64,000 bases of DNA from Vagococcus bubulae (GCF_003950315.1 NZ_NGJT01000009.1:25976-89975); one strand, 5' to 3'. Shown: positions 37,209-47,202, counted from the stretch's first letter. The notes: generated by a model not told the origin, from the letters alone. Program-made: numbers and translations.

Positions 37209-39450
37209 TTCTAACGGGAAAAAGCACCCTAAACAAAAGAAAAAAAGAAGTGTAAAAAAAGGGATACTTATTTTCCTAGCTGTCGTACTCACTCTAATCA
37301 TAATACCGGTTATTGCTGGGGCAGGATTGTTCTTTTACTATGCTAAGGATGCCCCAACCCTTGACTATAAAAAATTAGAGGATACTCGCTCATCAAAAAT
37401 TTATGCGATGAATGGCGATATGATTTTAGAAATTGGTGAGAAAAAACGTGAAACCATAGAGCCTAATCAAATTCCACCAATGCTAAAACAAGCAATCATC
37501 TCAATCGAAGATAAACGATTTGAAAAACATATAGGTGTCGACCCTATTCGTATTGCTGGGGCTGCGGTCTCAAACTTAAAAGGAACCAGTCGTCAAGGTG
37601 GTAGTACCCTCACACAACAATTAATTAAACTATCTTTTTTCTCAACTAAAAAAGAAGACCAAACAATCAAACGTAAAGCACAAGAAGCTTGGCTTTCTGT
37701 TGAATTAGAGAAAAAGAAATCAAAAGATGAAATTTTGACCTATTATATCAATAGAGTCTATATGGCAAATGGTGTGTACGGCATGCAAACAGCTGCTGAA
37801 ACCTACTTCAATAAAAATCTTGATGAATTATCTCTCGCTCAGTATGCTTTACTAGCTGGTATGCCTCAAGCTCCAATTGATTATGACCCATATACTCATC
37901 CTGATCTTGCAACCAAAAGACGTAATTTAGTCTTAAGTGAAATGTTAAAAGATCAAGTGATTTCTCAAAAAGAATATGATGAAGCGAAAAATACAAAAGT
38001 AGAAGATGGATTAGTTCCATTGAAAAAAGATTCAACTACGCAAGTTATTACAGATAACTATGTTAAGCAAGTTATCGATGAAGTCCAAGCAAAGACCAAG
38101 AAAAACGTTTATACTGACGGATTAGATATTTATACAAATATGGATTTAGATGCTCAAACATATTTATATAATCTTGTTAACAGTGACGAAACAGCCATTA
38201 ACTTCCCAGATGATAAGTTTCAAGCAACGGCTACATTAATTGATGTAAAAAATGGTGATGTTCGGGCACAAATTGGTGGTCGTAAAATAGGCGACGGTGC
38301 TTTAAATGATAACAAAGCCGTTTCTGCTAAACGAAATATTGGTTCAACGGCTAAACCATTAGTCGCTTATGCTCCTACAATTGAAGATTTAAATTATGGT
38401 TCAGGCCAAATTTATGCTGATATGCCATACAAATACTCAGATGGAACAGACGTTTACAACTATGATCGTTCTTATCGTGGAAACTTAACTATGAGAGAAT
38501 CTCTTGTCGACTCTAGAAATATTCCTGCTTTAAAAGCATTAAAAGAAGTTGGAGATGATAAATCAAAAGAGTTTATCTCAAATTTAGGTTTAACCAATGA
38601 TGTTTATGAAGGAACGGCGATTGGCTTTGAGTCTTCTTCTGAAAAACTAGCCGCATCCTATGCTGCATTTGCTAATGGTGGCGTTTATTATGAACCAAGC
38701 TATGTTAATAAAGTTGTTTATGCTGATGGAACAGAAGAATCTTTTGAATCAAAAGGAAAACGAGCAATGAAAGAATCTACTGCTTTTATCATTACTGATA
38801 TGCTAAAAGATGTTATTAACCGCGGAACGGGTAATCCTGCACAAATTAACGGGATTGTTCAAGCAGGAAAAACTGGAACAAGTAACTACGATGATGATGT
38901 ATTATACAAAGTAAAAGGTGAAGGAAGTCCAGATATTACATTTGTTGGTTACACACCAAAATATTCTTTAGCTGTATGGACTGGGTATGATGACTATTAC
39001 CAACCAGTCACATTGTATAATCAACAATTAGCGATGGATATCTACAGAGAATTCATGTCCTATCTTTATCAAAATATTGAACCGACTGACTGGAAACAAC
39101 CATCTAATGTGGTTCGAATTGGGAATGAAGTTTACATAAAAGGACATACTAAACAGTCTTATCAACCTTATCAATCTCAATCTACTACTACTTACTATAA
39201 TTACTATGAAGTAGAAGAGCATACTGTTACAACTCCTTCTGAAAGTAAAGAAGAAAGCAACGCAGAAAAAGAAGAAGAAAAAACAGAAATCACACAAGAA
39301 AAACCAACAACAGACAATAACCAGAACAATCAAACTAATAACAACAATAATAATACTCAAGGGGGAACGGGTGGAGTAAACGTTAATGGAAATAATCCTC
39401 CTCGGACATCCCAGCCCCGTGGTAGTGACAAGAAAACTAAAGATGATTAA
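37198..39450 (+). CDS. pbp1A: Class A penicillin-binding protein (PBP1A)
   Basis: A 750-residue bifunctional enzyme with a short Lys-rich cytosolic N-terminus and one membrane helix (about 22-48). The GT51 glycosyltransferase domain has [13 protein letters not shown] and [13 protein letters not shown]. The transpeptidase domain has STAK (catalytic Ser), SRN and KTGTSNYDD. The last ~95 residues are an Asn/Glu/Thr-rich low-complexity tail outside the cell. The ATG at 37198 overlaps recU and follows AAAAGGAG. It polymerises and cross-links peptidoglycan. Confidence 0.95.
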   Translation: MKNSSNGKKHPKQKKKRSVKKGILIFLAVVLTLIIIPVIAGAGLFFYYAKDAPTLDYKKLEDTRSSKIYAMNGDMILEIGEKKRETIEPNQIPPMLKQAIISIEDKRFEKHIGVDPIRIAGAAVSNLKGTSRQGGSTLTQQLIKLSFFSTKKEDQTIKRKAQEAWLSVELEKKKSKDEILTYYINRVYMANGVYGMQTAAETYFNKNLDELSLAQYALLAGMPQAPIDYDPYTHPDLATKRRNLVLSEMLKDQVISQKEYDEAKNTKVEDGLVPLKKDSTTQVITDNYVKQVIDEVQAKTKKNVYTDGLDIYTNMDLDAQTYLYNLVNSDETAINFPDDKFQATATLIDVKNGDVRAQIGGRKIGDGALNDNKAVSAKRNIGSTAKPLVAYAPTIEDLNYGSGQIYADMPYKYSDGTDVYNYDRSYRGNLTMRESLVDSRNIPALKALKEVGDDKSKEFISNLGLTNDVYEGTAIGFESSSEKLAASYAAFANGGVYYEPSYVNKVVYADGTEESFESKGKRAMKESTAFIITDMLKDVINRGTGNPAQINGIVQAGKTGTSNYDDDVLYKVKGEGSPDITFVGYTPKYSLAVWTGYDDYYQPVTLYNQQLAMDIYREFMSYLYQNIEPTDWKQPSNVVRIGNEVYIKGHTKQSYQPYQSQSTTTYYNYYEVEEHTVTTPSESKEESNAEKEEEKTEITQEKPTTDNNQNNQTNNNNNNTQGGTGGVNVNGNNPPRTSQPRGSDKKTKDD

Positions 39451-39500
39451 AAAGATACCTCCTGTAAGCTTTAAAACTGCTTTACAGGAGGTATCTTTTT
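39449..39500. terminator. Bidirectional terminator between pbp1A and nth
   Basis: A stem of about 19 bp (AAAAAGATACCTCCTGTAA with its complement) is flanked by A and T runs between convergent genes. Confidence 0.9.
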
Positions 39501-39501
39501 G

Positions 39502-40149
39502 TCATTTTTTATTTAAATTTTTTTGTCCTTCAGCACATAAATCGAGTAATAAGCATCCCTCACATTTTGGTTTACGAGCAGTACAGTGGTAGCGACCAAA
39601 TAAAATCATCGTATGGTGTGTATCTACCCAACGTTCTTCAGGAATTTTTTTCATTAACGTTTCTTCCACTTCATCAACTGTGGCAGATTGCTTACAAATT
39701 CTTAATCGTTTACTAACTCGTTCCACATGTGTGTCAACCGCTATAGAAGGCACATTAAACATATCTCCAGCCACCACATTGGCTGTTTTTCTTCCCACTC
39801 CTGGTAAACTCATTAATTCTTTCTTTGTTCGAGGAACTTCTCCATCAAATTTATCAACTAGCATTTGGGAGGTTTTTATAATATTTTTTGCTTTTGTTTT
39901 ATAAAGGCCGATTGTTTTAATACGCATCATCACATCTTCTAGCGGTGCTTTAGCTAAATCACTTGCTGTTGGGTATGCCTCAAATAAAAAAGGTGTCGCT
40001 TTATTTACTGACACATCTGTTGCTTGAGCACTTAATATCACTGCAATCAGGTACTGAAATGGGGTATCGTGATTTAATTCCCCTTTAGCATTTGGATAAA
40101 GCTCTTTCATCAAATCAATGGCTTCCATCGTTCTTTTTTTAGATAACAT
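39502..40149 (-). CDS. nth: Endonuclease III
   Basis: A 215-residue DNA glycosylase/AP lyase. The helix-hairpin-helix LMSLPGVGRKTANVV with its catalytic Lys and the GVD-type aspartate in PSIAVDTHVERVS are present, and the C-terminal 4Fe-4S loop has four cysteines spaced C-x6-C-x2-C-x5-C (CTARKPKCEGCLLLDLC). It removes oxidised pyrimidines. It lies 8 nt after dnaD and is probably cotranscribed with it, the usual Firmicutes pairing. Confidence 0.95.
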   Translation of the reverse strand: MLSKKRTMEAIDLMKELYPNAKGELNHDTPFQYLIAVILSAQATDVSVNKATPFLFEAYPTASDLAKAPLEDVMMRIKTIGLYKTKAKNIIKTSQMLVDKFDGEVPRTKKELMSLPGVGRKTANVVAGDMFNVPSIAVDTHVERVSKRLRICKQSATVDEVEETLMKKIPEERWVDTHHTMILFGRYHCTARKPKCEGCLLLDLCAEGQKNLNKK

Positions 40150-40157
40150 ATCTTCTC

Positions 40158-40862
40158 CTATTTATCATGTGGATTTAGCCAGTTATACATTGGTATTTCT
40201 GGTAAATCTTCCTCGTTTGACGTATGATTCTTTTCATCGATTTCTTTCAAACGTTGCTTCTGATCTGTTTGTATCGCCTGTTTAGAATGTAAGTTTTTTC
40301 TTTCCCAATTCAATAAAATTCGATCCATATACTTTAAACTATACGCTTGATTTAGTATTGCTTCACGAAGAGCCAATTCAATTAATTCAACTGAATATTT
40401 ATCCTCGTTAAGCCACTGTTGAATTGTTTCAAGTTCAATTGGTGATAAAGCTCTACCAAATTCTTGTTCAAACTTGTTAAACAAATTGGCTTTTTTATCT
40501 TCTTCGATTTTTTCCGTTGTTTGAACAACTTCTTGATTGATTACATTTTCTATTTTTTCATATATCGGCGTTAAATCATACCGGTCCTCCGTTTTTCCAA
40601 ACTCATTTCGACTCGTTTCAATCGCTAATATTCCCTTTGTCATTAATTGTTGAACCAGTTGATAACCTATTTCGTTTGTTATATTCATATGTTTCGTTAT
40701 CATATCCATTGTCGGAAACTCATTTCCTTGCTGGCTAGACTGCAATAACTGTAAATAAAATAGCATTTCAGAATCAGTCATCCCAACTTTTTTATAATAT
40801 TTAAATAATAAATTAGAAACCGTTGTTGTCCCTGAATTTAAGTAATAGTCTAACGATATCAT
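40158..40862 (-). CDS. dnaD: DNA replication initiation protein DnaD
   Basis: A 234-residue primosome protein with an N-terminal winged-helix oligomerisation domain (about 1-100) and a C-terminal DnaB_2 domain with FEQEFGRALSPIELETIQQWL and ...YMDRILLNWERKNL (the YxxxIxxxW motif). It acts in replication restart and initiation. I set the start at 40862 (MISLDYYLN). The longer frame runs back into the lipoprotein gene and encodes non-family sequence. Confidence 0.93.
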   Translation of the reverse strand: MISLDYYLNSGTTTVSNLLFKYYKKVGMTDSEMLFYLQLLQSSQQGNEFPTMDMITKHMNITNEIGYQLVQQLMTKGILAIETSRNEFGKTEDRYDLTPIYEKIENVINQEVVQTTEKIEEDKKANLFNKFEQEFGRALSPIELETIQQWLNEDKYSVELIELALREAILNQAYSLKYMDRILLNWERKNLHSKQAIQTDQKQRLKEIDEKNHTSNEEDLPEIPMYNWLNPHDK

Positions 40863-40950
40863 TTGTCCACCCCTTCTTCTAAAGTATAACAAATAAAAAA
40901 TAAAAAAACAGAACACTGCTCTAGAAAGACGCATGTTCTGAAATTTCATT

Positions 40951-41829
40951 TTAAAACGAATACTCCTCTTGTTTAGCAATCTGTCGAAAAGCTTGTAATA
41001 GGTCAACATTTTGTGTTTCATCAAAATATAAGTAATTTTGAGGATTTCCTTGATTTTGTTGTGTCACAAATACTTTTGGTTCATTGTCTACCAATACAAA
41101 AAAGTACACATGCTTTTCTAAATTTGGCTGATAATCTGCATCAGAGTACACTGCCACTAGTTGATAAGGTGTTTTTCCAATACCTGATGTAGACCATTCA
41201 ACAGATACTGGTTTATCATTTACTACCATCTTCCAGCTATTATCTAAAATAACTTGCGGGACATTTATCCCATACAAATCGACTGATTTCTTGTCATCAT
41301 ATGCTTCATAAGTTTGGTTCATCTGCTTGCCCCAACTTGCTACAAACGCATCTAGTTCCTCAGATTGTTCTTGGCTCCATAAATCTTTTTTTGTTTCACC
41401 CAAAGCAACTTCTACATCTGGAAATTCTTCTTCTGACTCGCTATCACTCGCACTTAATATCACTTGTTTTTCTTCTTTCGCATAATCAATCAAGGTTTGA
41501 GAGCCATTAACCTCCTCAATAACGTCATCTAGTAGCTTAATAATAGATTGTTCTTTTTCCTTATTTTCTTTTAATTCTAAAGCTTTTAAATATTTTTTTA
41601 ACTGTGTTTGATAAATTTTTGCTTCCTCACTATCTGGTTGTTCTACTAAAGCTTCATCTAAAAAAATATCTGCTAAATCGAAATGTTGATCAGATATCGC
41701 TTTTTTTGCTTCAGAAATGGATTGTTCGTATGCATTATTAGTTTTCTTGCAACCTAATAATGTCACACAAAGTAACACTAATAACAAAGAAAACATTAGT
41801 TTCTTTAGATAATTCATTGTGTTTTCCAT
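40951..41829 (-). CDS. DUF4767-type lipoprotein
   Basis: A 292-residue predicted lipoprotein with lipobox LLGC after a 20-residue hydrophobic stretch. The region after it is helical and TPR-like (AISDQHFDLADIFLDEALVEQP). The C-terminal half (about 145-290, beginning DLWSQEQSEELDAFVASWGKQM) looks like DUF4767, common in enterococcal surface lipoproteins of unknown role. The start at 41829 follows GGAGG at 8 nt. Confidence 0.8.
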   Translation of the reverse strand: MENTMNYLKKLMFSLLLVLLCVTLLGCKKTNNAYEQSISEAKKAISDQHFDLADIFLDEALVEQPDSEEAKIYQTQLKKYLKALELKENKEKEQSIIKLLDDVIEEVNGSQTLIDYAKEEKQVILSASDSESEEEFPDVEVALGETKKDLWSQEQSEELDAFVASWGKQMNQTYEAYDDKKSVDLYGINVPQVILDNSWKMVVNDKPVSVEWSTSGIGKTPYQLVAVYSDADYQPNLEKHVYFFVLVDNEPKVFVTQQNQGNPQNYLYFDETQNVDLLQAFRQIAKQEEYSF

Positions 41830-41906
41830 TGTTAACTCCTCCAAATAAGTCTCATCATTGATTATAATTTATCATATTTCAGATAATAAAACCACATTAT
41901 TAAAAC

Positions 41907-41932
41907 AAAAAAGACGACTCACATAAGTCGTC
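41907..41932 (-). terminator. Intrinsic terminator of the FabK-like gene
   Basis: The stem GACGACT / AGTCGTC with a 6-nt loop is followed on the minus strand by TTTTTTG. Confidence 0.85.
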
Positions 41933-41940
41933 CTCTCTAT

Positions 41941-42867
41941 CTATATTTTAGGCAGTGATACTTTTCTATACTGCTCTAGAATCTCATCATGTAATTCTTG
42001 AACTGTTTTTATTGTCGAAATTGTCCCAATAATTTGTCCAGCCATCACCGAACCATTCACCATGTCACCTTCCTTAACAGCCTTATATAAAGAGCCTATG
42101 GTTAAAGCTTCTAATTCATCTCTTGATACTTCCTTAGCCTCTAATTCTAAATAGTGACTTGTCATCTCGTTGCGGATGTTTCTTACAGGGGCCCCATTTT
42201 TTCGTCCTGTCACAACGGTTGATGTTTCATTAGATAAAAGGATTTGTTCTTTATACGCATCTGAGACTGGGCACTCTTTTGTTGCTAAGTAAACTGTTCC
42301 CATCTGAACCCCCTTTGCACCTAATGCTAATGCTGCAGCCAATGACTGCCCATTTGATAACCCTCCTGCAGCCACAACTGGAATACTCAATGCTTGTGTT
42401 GCCGCAGACACTAGTGGAAATGTACAAACTTCTCCAATATGTCCTCCTGCTTCCATCCCTTCAACAATCACAGCATCCGCTCCTAATTTTTCCATCTTTA
42501 AGGCAATGTCAACATTGGGAACAACAGGCATGACAATAACACCTGCTTCTTTTAAACGTTTCATATATGGTTTTGGTGTTCCTGCACCTGAAGTAATAAT
42601 TTTAACACCTTCTTCAATCACCACATCAATAATGTCATCTCGGTTTTCCATCATCAACATCACATTAACCGCAAATGGCTTATCCGTTAGTTTTTGCGTT
42701 TTTCGGACTTCTTCTCTTACTTGTTCTGTTGTCATACCACCAGAAGCAATAACACCAAGTCCTCCTGCTTCTGATACGGCACTAACTAATTCTGATGTCG
42801 ATATTTTGGCCATTGCTCCTTGAATAATTGGGTATTTTATTCCTAATAACTCATTAATTAATGTCAT
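41941..42867 (-). CDS. FabK-like enoyl-ACP reductase / nitronate monooxygenase family protein
   Basis: A 308-residue FMN-binding TIM-barrel protein. Seen motifs are PIIQGAMAKIS at the N-terminus, GVIASGGMT, VEGMEAGGHIGE (with the catalytic-region His) and VVAAGGLSNG plus GVQMGTVYLA for phosphate binding. The length and sequence favour FabK, which reduces enoyl-ACP in fatty acid synthesis, but no fab genes surround it, so a nitronate monooxygenase or a second FabK is possible. The start at 42867 has GAGG at 6 nt. Confidence 0.78.
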   Translation of the reverse strand: MTLINELLGIKYPIIQGAMAKISTSELVSAVSEAGGLGVIASGGMTTEQVREEVRKTQKLTDKPFAVNVMLMMENRDDIIDVVIEEGVKIITSGAGTPKPYMKRLKEAGVIVMPVVPNVDIALKMEKLGADAVIVEGMEAGGHIGEVCTFPLVSAATQALSIPVVAAGGLSNGQSLAAALALGAKGVQMGTVYLATKECPVSDAYKEQILLSNETSTVVTGRKNGAPVRNIRNEMTSHYLELEAKEVSRDELEALTIGSLYKAVKEGDMVNGSVMAGQIIGTISTIKTVQELHDEILEQYRKVSLPKI

Positions 42868-43102
42868 AGTCATCCTCTTTCTTTTATCAAACTTTTTGAC
42901 GTTCTTACTGTTATAATAGTACTTGTTATTGTAAGTGGTTTCAAATCACTTTTTCTTACGCCTTCTATTATAAAAACTAATACAGTATTAAGTGTTTATT
43001 TATAGTATAAATAAAAAAACTTTGCTATTTTTCACAAAATACTTTATATTTATAATTACTGATAAATAATAAGTAAAATATAAATGAATTGAGGAAATGA
43101 TT

Positions 43103-43714
43103 ATGTCAAATGTATTAGTTATTAAAGCACACCCATTAACAACGGATGATTCACGTACCCTTAAAGTATTAGATGCCTTTTTGACATCTTACAAAGAAAG
43201 TCACCCAACAGATATGGTTGAATTCGTTGATGTTTACGATGATTTCATACCAGAAATTGACAAAGATATCTTAACTGGTTGGACTAATTTAAGAGAAGGA
43301 AAAGAAATTACGGAAGAACAAGCCAAAAAAATTGAACGTTTTTCTGAATTGACTGAACAATTTCTGAATTCAGATAAAATTATCGTAGCTAATCCTTTAT
43401 GGAATTTAAATATTCCAACTAAATTAAAAGCATGGATTGATACCATAGTTGTTGCAGGCAAGACGTTTAAATACACTGAAACTGGTAAAATACCCTTGGT
43501 TCCAGGGAAAAAAATGTTGCACATTCAAGCAAGTGGGGGCATTCACTCTGGTGAAGATACTTCTTCTAAATATGTCAAAGAAATCTTTAACTTTGTTGGC
43601 GTAGAAGAAACAGATTCTATTATCATTGAGGGATTAGACTATCAACCAGACAAAGCAGATGACATCTTGGCATCTATTATTGAAAACACAAAAGAATTAG
43701 CTAAAACCTTCTAA
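43103..43714 (+). CDS. azoR: FMN-dependent NADH azoreductase
   Basis: A 203-residue flavodoxin-fold protein: MSNVLVIKAHPL at the N-terminus, IVANPLWNLNIPTKLKAWIDTIVVAGKTFKYTETG in sections around residue 98-130, and HIQASGGIHSG. This is the AzoR/AcpD family, reducing azo dyes and quinones with NADH. The start is uncertain by two codons: GAGG is 8 nt before the ATG at 43103 and 2 nt before 43097. It is monocistronic. Confidence 0.9.
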   Translation: MSNVLVIKAHPLTTDDSRTLKVLDAFLTSYKESHPTDMVEFVDVYDDFIPEIDKDILTGWTNLREGKEITEEQAKKIERFSELTEQFLNSDKIIVANPLWNLNIPTKLKAWIDTIVVAGKTFKYTETGKIPLVPGKKMLHIQASGGIHSGEDTSSKYVKEIFNFVGVEETDSIIIEGLDYQPDKADDILASIIENTKELAKTF

Positions 43715-43756
43715 AAAAATGGTTACATCACTTAGTCATGATGTAACCATTTTTTA
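43715..43756. terminator. Bidirectional terminator after azoR
   Basis: The stem AAAAAATGGTTACATCA / TGATGTAACCATTTTTT lies between convergent genes. Confidence 0.9.
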
Positions 43757-44695
43757 TATTTTATGACTTAATGTATCTTGTAGAACACCACCAATTGGGA
43801 AAACAATCCAACAAATGAACCATCCTTCAAAGAAAAAGCCCCAACCAAAAAAGATTAATAAAATCACTAACCAGTATAATGATTCAAACCGTTGTAAAAA
43901 CTGATGACGTTCATAGTCCTTATCTGAGGTACTTTCCTCTAAGCCATTCTCTAATAAAAAGGTATAACTTCCTTGAATATTTCCAGCATAGATAAAAAAG
44001 AAACAAGCCACTGAAGCAATTAGTATTAATGAGCTTAAACCAATATCTTCCCCAAATCCCCAAAACAAACTAAAAATAACAGAAAAGATAGATAACATAG
44101 ATAACCCTACACCTAAAACCATTGATAAAACAAATGAACGGTGATAGTCAAATTTAGCTTGCTCTAGCAATACTCGATCCTCAGAATTTAGAATAAATCC
44201 CTTTTTCAAGTAATTAAATACGGATAGTTTCATTCCACCAATAATAAATAGGCTAATAGCAGCTAATATACATAGTCCTATGATAAAGAAAGGGATGGAA
44301 GGAGAAGTTCGATTAATAAGGAAAAGAAAACTACTTAGACCTACACCTAGTGACACCACACCGCTCCCAATAAACATACCTGTTAGTCTCTTTGTTTCAA
44401 GGTAGTTCGTAATAACTGACTCAGACAAAATGGGTAATTTAGATGAAACAAATTGATGATACTCTTGATCATCCACTTCTTCTACTGAAATCTCTAAAGA
44501 ATCTAATAGTTCATCTATACTACCAAACTCTGCAATAACTGTTCCCAATGCTTCATTTTCTGCTTTTCCTTCTTCTATAAGCTCTAAATATTTTTCTTTC
44601 ATATTTAATAAAATATCTTCTTTGATTGCTAATAATTCTGCCGTATATGGCAAATTAACAAACATTGTTTCCACATAATTTTCAATGACTTTCAT
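43754..44695 (-). CDS. Permease-prefix-domain membrane protein
   Basis: A 313-residue protein. Residues about 1-75 form a permease prefix domain (VETMFVNLPYTAELLAIKEDILLNMKEKY, LIEEGKAENEALGTVIAEFGSIDELL). It is followed by six hydrophobic segments, with a soluble linker between them. Such proteins are regularly encoded after PadR regulators and are thought to sense or assist envelope processes, but function is unknown. The start overlaps the PadR gene by 14 bases. Confidence 0.85.
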   Translation of the reverse strand: MKVIENYVETMFVNLPYTAELLAIKEDILLNMKEKYLELIEEGKAENEALGTVIAEFGSIDELLDSLEISVEEVDDQEYHQFVSSKLPILSESVITNYLETKRLTGMFIGSGVVSLGVGLSSFLFLINRTSPSIPFFIIGLCILAAISLFIIGGMKLSVFNYLKKGFILNSEDRVLLEQAKFDYHRSFVLSMVLGVGLSMLSIFSVIFSLFWGFGEDIGLSSLILIASVACFFFIYAGNIQGSYTFLLENGLEESTSDKDYERHQFLQRFESLYWLVILLIFFGWGFFFEGWFICWIVFPIGGVLQDTLSHKI

Positions 44696-45023
44696 TTTGC
44701 TCTCCTCCTAAAAAGTTATCAATGACTTCTTTTGTTAGTGCCCACTCTTCTTTTTTTTCCAAATAATACTGTTTCCCTTTTGGGGTAATCTTATAGTACG
44801 TTCGCTTTTTACCAAATGTCTCATTACCTGGATATGATGTAATATAGCCATTTTTTTTCAATCGATTAAAAGCTGAATAAAGAGTTGTTTCTTTAATAAT
44901 GTATTTTTGATTACTCTGTTCCTTAATTTTTTTGGAAATCTCATAACCATAAGAATCTTCATCAATTAAAAGAGATAGTATCAAAGGGTCATTGTATCCG
45001 CGAATAATGTCGCTACTAATCAT
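44682..45023 (-). CDS. PadR-family transcriptional regulator
   Basis: A 113-residue PadR-like winged helix protein (LILSLLIDEDSYGYEISKKIKE, YSAFNRLKKNGYITSYPGNETFGKKRTYYKITPKGKQYYLE in parts), with the extra C-terminal helix for dimerisation. It is the first gene of a two-gene operon with a permease-prefix protein. An inverted repeat overlaps its promoter, so autorepression is likely. Confidence 0.92.
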   Translation of the reverse strand: MISSDIIRGYNDPLILSLLIDEDSYGYEISKKIKEQSNQKYIIKETTLYSAFNRLKKNGYITSYPGNETFGKKRTYYKITPKGKQYYLEKKEEWALTKEVIDNFLGGEQNESH

Positions 45024-45053
45024 TCAACCACCTCATAAAATTACTTTATCTAT

Positions 45054-45094
45054 CGTAGTAAATAAAGTTTAGCATTTTTACTACGTCTAATCAA
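45054..45094 (-). promoter_or_regulatory. PadR promoter with overlapping inverted-repeat operator
   Basis: On the minus strand TTGATT (45094-45089) and TAAACT (45071-45066) have 17-bp spacing. The arms CGTAGTAAA (45077-45085) and TTTACTACG (45054-45062) are exact inverted copies, one in the spacer and one just past the -10. A dimer bound there would block the promoter. Confidence 0.65.
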
Positions 45095-45111
45095 GTAATT
45101 TTTTACAAAGA

Positions 45112-45137
45112 AAAAAACCGTCTGTCTGACGGTTTTA
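45112..45137 (-). terminator. Terminator of the unknown membrane protein gene
   Basis: The stem AAAACCGTC / GACGGTTTT with a 5-nt loop is followed by TTT on the minus strand. Confidence 0.85.
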
Positions 45138-45142
45138 AACTA

Positions 45143-46369
45143 TTATTTCTCTTTATAATACGACATTGGCCATTTATCAAAGAAAGTATTCATAAATAGC
45201 ATTGGCATCATGTAAACGAATTGACCACCTAGAATACCTAACATAGGATGCTCTAATCCTAAATGATTTCCTCCAAAAGGCCATAAATGAAGTGTTTTAA
45301 GCCAAAGTATTCCTAACACTGAGCCAATAGTTATCACAATGATTAATTGAATAACAATACGTTTCCATGCTGATGGAACCAATTCTTTATTTGGATAATC
45401 ATCAAAATGATGATGCCATGTTAGCAACACATTAATAATCGTTAACACGAATGATGCAACTGCTAAATCTGGATCTATACCAACTTCTGTCGCAAGTGGT
45501 GTTAGTAACTGGCTAAGTATTGGTAGCATAATGAACGCTCCAATCACAGCAATAGCTAATCCAATCAATCCTGAAATAGGTTGACGCGTTGTAAAAAGCT
45601 TTTGTGGATATCCTTCTGCTCCTTCTGCTGGCAATAAGAAAAAGAAAATAAACAATTGACACCAAGCAATAGCTGTTGACCATGAACCAAAAGGAACTTG
45701 AGTGATTGCTACTCCATCAATTTGTAACTGGAAAAAACTTGGAACAATAAATACAATCCAATTAAATAAAGCTAAAAATAATCCTAAAAATAGTGTTCCA
45801 AACGAAATAGACCAATTTGATTGACTGTATTGGCTAAATGGGTATTTACCAAACAAGCTAACCAGTGGTATCTGTGTTAAAATAACCGACAAGGCAAAAA
45901 AATTAATCGCTGACCAGCCTTTTATTGCTAAAAGAGCTTGTACATCATTTTCTGGTCTAAACAATACTTGCCAACTAAACGGTTCCCACCATAATCCTAA
46001 AAAAGTCACAAATAAACTAAATCCAATGATACCAACTAAAAATGCCATTAATGTGTATCTAATGCCTGTTTTCAAATGAGTTAAATTTCTTGTATGTTTC
46101 CCATAATTCCCAAGATTCAAACTAAACCAAACCCATGTTGAAATCACTAGCCAAAAAAACGTTCCCTCAACTGATTCTTTAAAGAAATGTCCTTGAATTT
46201 CTGCTGGTAAATTATTAACACTCTCGCCACCAACAAGACCAATCACTAATTGCCAAACATTTGACCAAATAATCCATCCTACAGATGCAAATAAAATTAA
46301 AAATATCACGGATACAATACCACTTAATAAAGGATGTTTGATCCTTTTAGCAATCACAATATTTTCCAT
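45143..46369 (-). CDS. Multispanning membrane protein, unknown family
   Basis: A 408-residue protein with about ten to eleven hydrophobic helices and short loops, several rich in Trp, His and Phe (LLTWHHHFDDYPNKE, LGLWWEPFSWQVLF). I do not recognise the family. It could be a transporter or an enzyme working in the membrane. The start at 46369 follows GGGAG at 6 nt. A consensus cre site lies 64-79 bp upstream, so expression is probably subject to carbon catabolite control. It stands alone with its own terminator. Confidence 0.7.
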   Translation of the reverse strand: MENIVIAKRIKHPLLSGIVSVIFLILFASVGWIIWSNVWQLVIGLVGGESVNNLPAEIQGHFFKESVEGTFFWLVISTWVWFSLNLGNYGKHTRNLTHLKTGIRYTLMAFLVGIIGFSLFVTFLGLWWEPFSWQVLFRPENDVQALLAIKGWSAINFFALSVILTQIPLVSLFGKYPFSQYSQSNWSISFGTLFLGLFLALFNWIVFIVPSFFQLQIDGVAITQVPFGSWSTAIAWCQLFIFFFLLPAEGAEGYPQKLFTTRQPISGLIGLAIAVIGAFIMLPILSQLLTPLATEVGIDPDLAVASFVLTIINVLLTWHHHFDDYPNKELVPSAWKRIVIQLIIVITIGSVLGILWLKTLHLWPFGGNHLGLEHPMLGILGGQFVYMMPMLFMNTFFDKWPMSYYKEK

Positions 46370-46432
46370 AACCTTCTCCCTTATATCTATTTTGTTATAT
46401 TCGCGCAAAATATAAGTTTAATTTATAATGAT

Positions 46433-46448
46433 TTGTAATCGATTACAA
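46433..46448. promoter_or_regulatory. Catabolite response element (cre)
   Basis: TTGTAATCGATTACAA is a perfect 16-bp palindrome and its inner 14 bp fit the cre consensus TGNNANCGNTNNCA at every fixed position. It lies in the promoter region of the unknown membrane protein, where CcpA would normally repress. Confidence 0.75.
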
Positions 46449-46524
46449 GTTACAGAATATTATGGTATCTAATAGTTTTTTTAATAGTCTTTAGCTATTG
46501 ACAAGTTAAGATAGGTCATGATTC

Positions 46525-46556
46525 ACAAAAAATCCCCTAGAATAACTCTAAGGGAT
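46525..46556 (-). terminator. Intrinsic terminator of upp
   Basis: On the minus strand AATCCCTTAGA pairs with TCTAGGGGATT (one wobble), followed by TTTTTG. Confidence 0.8.
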
Positions 46557-46572
46557 TGACTACTCATTATTA

Positions 46573-47202
46573 TTATTTAGTACCAAATAAACGGTCACCA
46601 GCGTCACCTAAACCAGGAACAATGTAACCTTCTTCATTTAATTTTTCATCTAAGCCGGCAGTATAAATATCAACATCTGGATGAGCTTCTTGAAGTGCTT
46701 TCACACCTTCTGGAGCTGATACTAAACAAACAAATTTAATGTTTGTTGCCCCACGACGTTTTAATAAATCAATTGCCATAATAGCTGAACCACCTGTTGC
46801 TAACATTGGGTCTACAACAAATAGTTGTCTTTCAGCAATATCTGCTGGTAATTTAACAAAATATTCAACTGGCTCTAACGTGTCATGGTCACGATATAGA
46901 CCAACATGTCCAACTTTAGCTGCTGGTATTAATTCTAACATACCATCAACCATTCCAATACCTGCTCTTAAGATTGGGATAATCGCTACTTTCTTACCAG
47001 TTAACGTTTTTTGTACTGACGTTCCCATTGGTGTTTCAATTTCAATGTCTTCTAATGGCATATCACGAGACACCTCATAAGCCATTAACATAGCAATCTC
47101 ATCAACAACTTCTCTGAAAACCTTTGTTCCACAATTTTTTTCTCTGATAATTGTTAACTTGTGTTGGATTAACGGATGATCTATCACTTGAAATTTTCCC
47201 AT
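46573..47202 (-). CDS. upp: Uracil phosphoribosyltransferase
   Basis: A 209-residue enzyme with the PRPP-binding loop [17 protein letters not shown] and the C-terminal uracil-binding [22 protein letters not shown]. It converts uracil and PRPP to UMP. It is preceded by glyA, separated by glyA's terminator, so it is transcribed on its own. AAAAGGAG precedes the ATG. Confidence 0.97.
   Translation of the reverse strand: MGKFQVIDHPLIQHKLTIIREKNCGTKVFREVVDEIAMLMAYEVSRDMPLEDIEIETPMGTSVQKTLTGKKVAIIPILRAGIGMVDGMLELIPAAKVGHVGLYRDHDTLEPVEYFVKLPADIAERQLFVVDPMLATGGSAIMAIDLLKRRGATNIKFVCLVSAPEGVKALQEAHPDVDIYTAGLDEKLNEEGYIVPGLGDAGDRLFGTK

Noticed and set aside
40863..41024. 54-residue extension of DnaD
   Set aside because: It runs into the lipoprotein gene and is not DnaD-like. 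The ATG at 40862 has its own Shine-Dalgarno.
42868..43102. FabT box before the FabK-like gene
   Set aside because: Only a half-site AGTTTGATA is present at the expected place. The second half is missing, so I do not claim it.
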